6,931 nucleotides of DNA from positions 1 through 6,931 of the forward strand of contig CAZNXM010000058.1 of assembly GCA_964577145.1 (NCBI GenBank). The letters are read 5' to 3'. The translations under genes and the position numbers were made by a program. Below are positions 5,865 to 6,931 of the stretch, piece by piece (the stretch's first letter is position 1; each line of letters begins with the position of its first letter). Source of the stretch: MGIIa-K1 sp964577145 (GTDB lineage Archaea; Thermoplasmatota; Poseidoniia; Poseidoniales; Poseidoniaceae). The notes under the pieces were generated by a model. The model did not search any database. It had not been told where the DNA came from and saw only the letters and a program-made list of their open reading frames with translations.

Positions 5865-6788
5865 ATGGCTATTTGGATTCAAGAAGATGCAAAGGTTCTC
5901 GTTCAGGGAATTACCGGTAAACAAGGAATGTTCCACGCTGGTAAGATGGTCGAATATGGTACCAACCTCGTTGGCGGAGTTACTCCTGGAAAGGGAGGGC
6001 AAAGTGTCGAACTCGAAGGTGGAAATTACCCTGTATTCAATAGCATGGTTGGAGCAATTACCGAGACCGATGCTGATGCAACCGTAATCTATGTGCCTCC
6101 TCCTTTTGCTGGAGAAGCAATTATCGAAGCAGCAAATGCATTTCACACCGTGAAGGGTGAAGGAGTAATTGTTTGCATCACTGAGGGAATTCCCACTCTT
6201 GACATGGTCAAGGCTACAGCATATGTGGCAAATCGACCGGGTGTACGCTTGATTGGACCAAATTGTCCCGGCATCATTACACCGGGAGAAAACGGTGGAG
6301 CAAAACTCGGCATCATGCCAGGACATATTCACGCAAAAGGAAGAATCGGTATTGTTTCCAAGTCTGGAACACTAACCTATGAGGCAGTTGCCCAAACTAT
6401 GAGTATCGATGAAGGTCAATCCACCTGTATTGGAATCGGCGGTGACCCAGTAAATGGTACAGGATTTATTGAATGCCTATCCGCCTTCCAAAATGATCCT
6501 CAAACAGAAGCCATTGTCATGATTGGCGAAATAGGTGGAAATGCTGAACAAGAAGCCGCAGAATGGGCTACTGAAAATTGCACTAAGCCAATAGTTGGAT
6601 TCGTAGCAGGAGCTACTGCTCCACCTGGAAAGAGAATGGGCCATGCTGGCGCTATCATTTCTGGTGGGAAAGGTACTGCTGAGGAAAAGTTCGCTGCTTT
6701 CGAAGCTGCAGGTATAGCATGTGCCCGTGACCCAAGTGAACTCGGACAAGTATTGCTTGCAAGCCTCAAGGCTGCTGGCCTACGCTGA
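5865..6788 (+). CDS. sucD: succinyl-CoA ligase alpha subunit
   Basis: SucD binds CoA and carries the phospho-histidine intermediate of succinyl-CoA synthetase; it forms the enzyme with SucC. The 307-residue protein has the CoA-binding Rossmann domain with 'VQGITGKQGMFH' (13-24), 'GGVTPGKGG' (37-45) and 'YVPPPFAGEAI' (76-86). Next come 'IGPNCPGIITPGE' (130-142) and 'IGIVSKSGTLTYE' (161-173), and a ligase domain with the supporting Glu222 in 'GEIGG'. The active-site His260 lies in 'GHAGAIISGGKGTAEEK' (259-275), matching phospho-His246 of E. coli. All key residues look intact. The start is set by the Shine-Dalgarno at 5852-5857 and a 1-nt gap after the sucC TGA. A convergent gene ends just 3 bp downstream. 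Confidence 0.97.
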   Translation: MAIWIQEDAKVLVQGITGKQGMFHAGKMVEYGTNLVGGVTPGKGGQSVELEGGNYPVFNSMVGAITETDADATVIYVPPPFAGEAIIEAANAFHTVKGEGVIVCITEGIPTLDMVKATAYVANRPGVRLIGPNCPGIITPGENGGAKLGIMPGHIHAKGRIGIVSKSGTLTYEAVAQTMSIDEGQSTCIGIGGDPVNGTGFIECLSAFQNDPQTEAIVMIGEIGGNAEQEAAEWATENCTKPIVGFVAGATAPPGKRMGHAGAIISGGKGTAEEKFAAFEAAGIACARDPSELGQVLLASLKAAGLR

Positions 6789-6791
6789 GAT

Positions 6792-6931
6792 TCATTTCGG
6801 CGGACCGCGCTTTGGACCACCGGGTGGGCCACGCTTTGGACCACCGGGAGGACCACCTTGCTTTGGAGGGCCGCCGCCGCTAGGACCGGGTGGACCGCCA
6901 CGACTTGGGCCGGGTGGACCGCCTCGACTTG
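6792..6931 (-). CDS. C-terminal Gly/Pro/Arg-repeat tail of a gene running off the window (partial)
   Basis: On the minus strand a reading frame enters from the right edge and ends at a TGA (6792-6794). The 45 visible codons read as tandem 8-residue units: SRGGPPGP twice, SGGGPPKQ, GGPPGGPK, RGPPGGPK, then RGPPK-stop. Such a flexible, positively charged tail is usually disordered and may bind nucleic acid or other proteins. The rest of the protein, and so its identity, is outside the window. The stop codon is 3 bp from that of sucD, and this tight stop-to-stop packing matches the tpiA/Zn-ribbon junction, which supports it as coding. The alternative is a non-coding repeat. Confidence 0.6.
   Translation of the reverse strand, partial: SRGGPPGPSRGGPPGPSGGGPPKQGGPPGGPKRGPPGGPKRGPPK
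6808..6931. repeat. 24-bp imperfect tandem repeats encoding 8-residue units
   Basis: A 17-bp core, CGCTTTGGACCACCGGG, recurs exactly at 6808 and 6832. A second core, CCGGGTGGACCGCC, recurs exactly at 6886 and 6910. Both pairs are 24 bp apart, with more diverged units between. The 24-bp period keeps the frame of the minus-strand Gly/Pro/Arg tail, so the repeat probably arose by slippage within that gene. It continues beyond the window edge. Confidence 0.8.

Noticed and set aside
5790..6332. 180-codon minus-strand frame opposite sucD
   Set aside because: Low-quality composition (Cys/Ser/His-rich, no domain) fully antisense to an intact sucD; a shadow frame.
6500..6901. 133-codon minus-strand frame over the sucD end and the repeat
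   Set aside because: It is in a different frame from the Gly/Pro/Arg tail and mostly opposes sucD; a shadow frame.
6801..6931. CRISPR array
   Set aside because: The repeats are contiguous 24-bp units without unique spacers and keep a coding frame; no cas genes are near.

Overview
The window looks archaeal, most likely a marine Thermoplasmatota/Marine Group II (Poseidoniales)-like euryarchaeon. The signs are a short archaeal-type triosephosphate isomerase, TATA-like boxes about 25 nt upstream of ATG codons (leaderless-style starts) mixed with good Shine-Dalgarno sites, very tight packing, a Zn-ribbon protein of the DUF2082 type, and a Gly/Pro/Arg-repeat protein tail. The lineage is inferred from gene content and style; no rRNA or other phylogenetic marker is present.

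Layout. Positions 1-812 (+) hold the C-terminal part of a protein resembling Cas4/AddB-type Fe-S nucleases, with no visible catalytic D/E-x-K motif. Positions 866-2488 (+) encode a long PlsC-superfamily acyltransferase with a C-terminal membrane domain. A short stretch follows with two TATA-like promoters, a candidate 35-residue ORF (2523-2630) and a 69-residue Zn-ribbon protein (2673-2882). On the minus strand, a sugar nucleotidyltransferase (4550 to 3579) is followed by tpiA (3538 to 2879). The tpiA stop codon overlaps the Zn-ribbon stop codon inside a perfect hairpin. Divergent from the nucleotidyltransferase are sucC (4655-5863) and sucD (5865-6788) on the plus strand. Three bases beyond sucD, a convergent minus-strand gene ends; only its low-complexity tail, made of 8-residue repeats, lies in the window.

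Functionally this is mostly central metabolism: SucCD for the succinyl-CoA step of the TCA cycle, TpiA for triose interconversion, an NDP-sugar-forming enzyme feeding glycan synthesis, and a glycerolipid-type acyltransferase, which is notable in an archaeon. The window shows no clear new multi-gene system, mobile element, CRISPR array, tRNA or rRNA. The most interesting signals are regulatory or structural: a hairpin that would bury the sucC ribosome binding site, a GNRA-loop hairpin across two overlapping convergent stop codons, leaderless-type promoters around a tiny ORF, and an apparently catalytically degenerate Fe-S nuclease relative.
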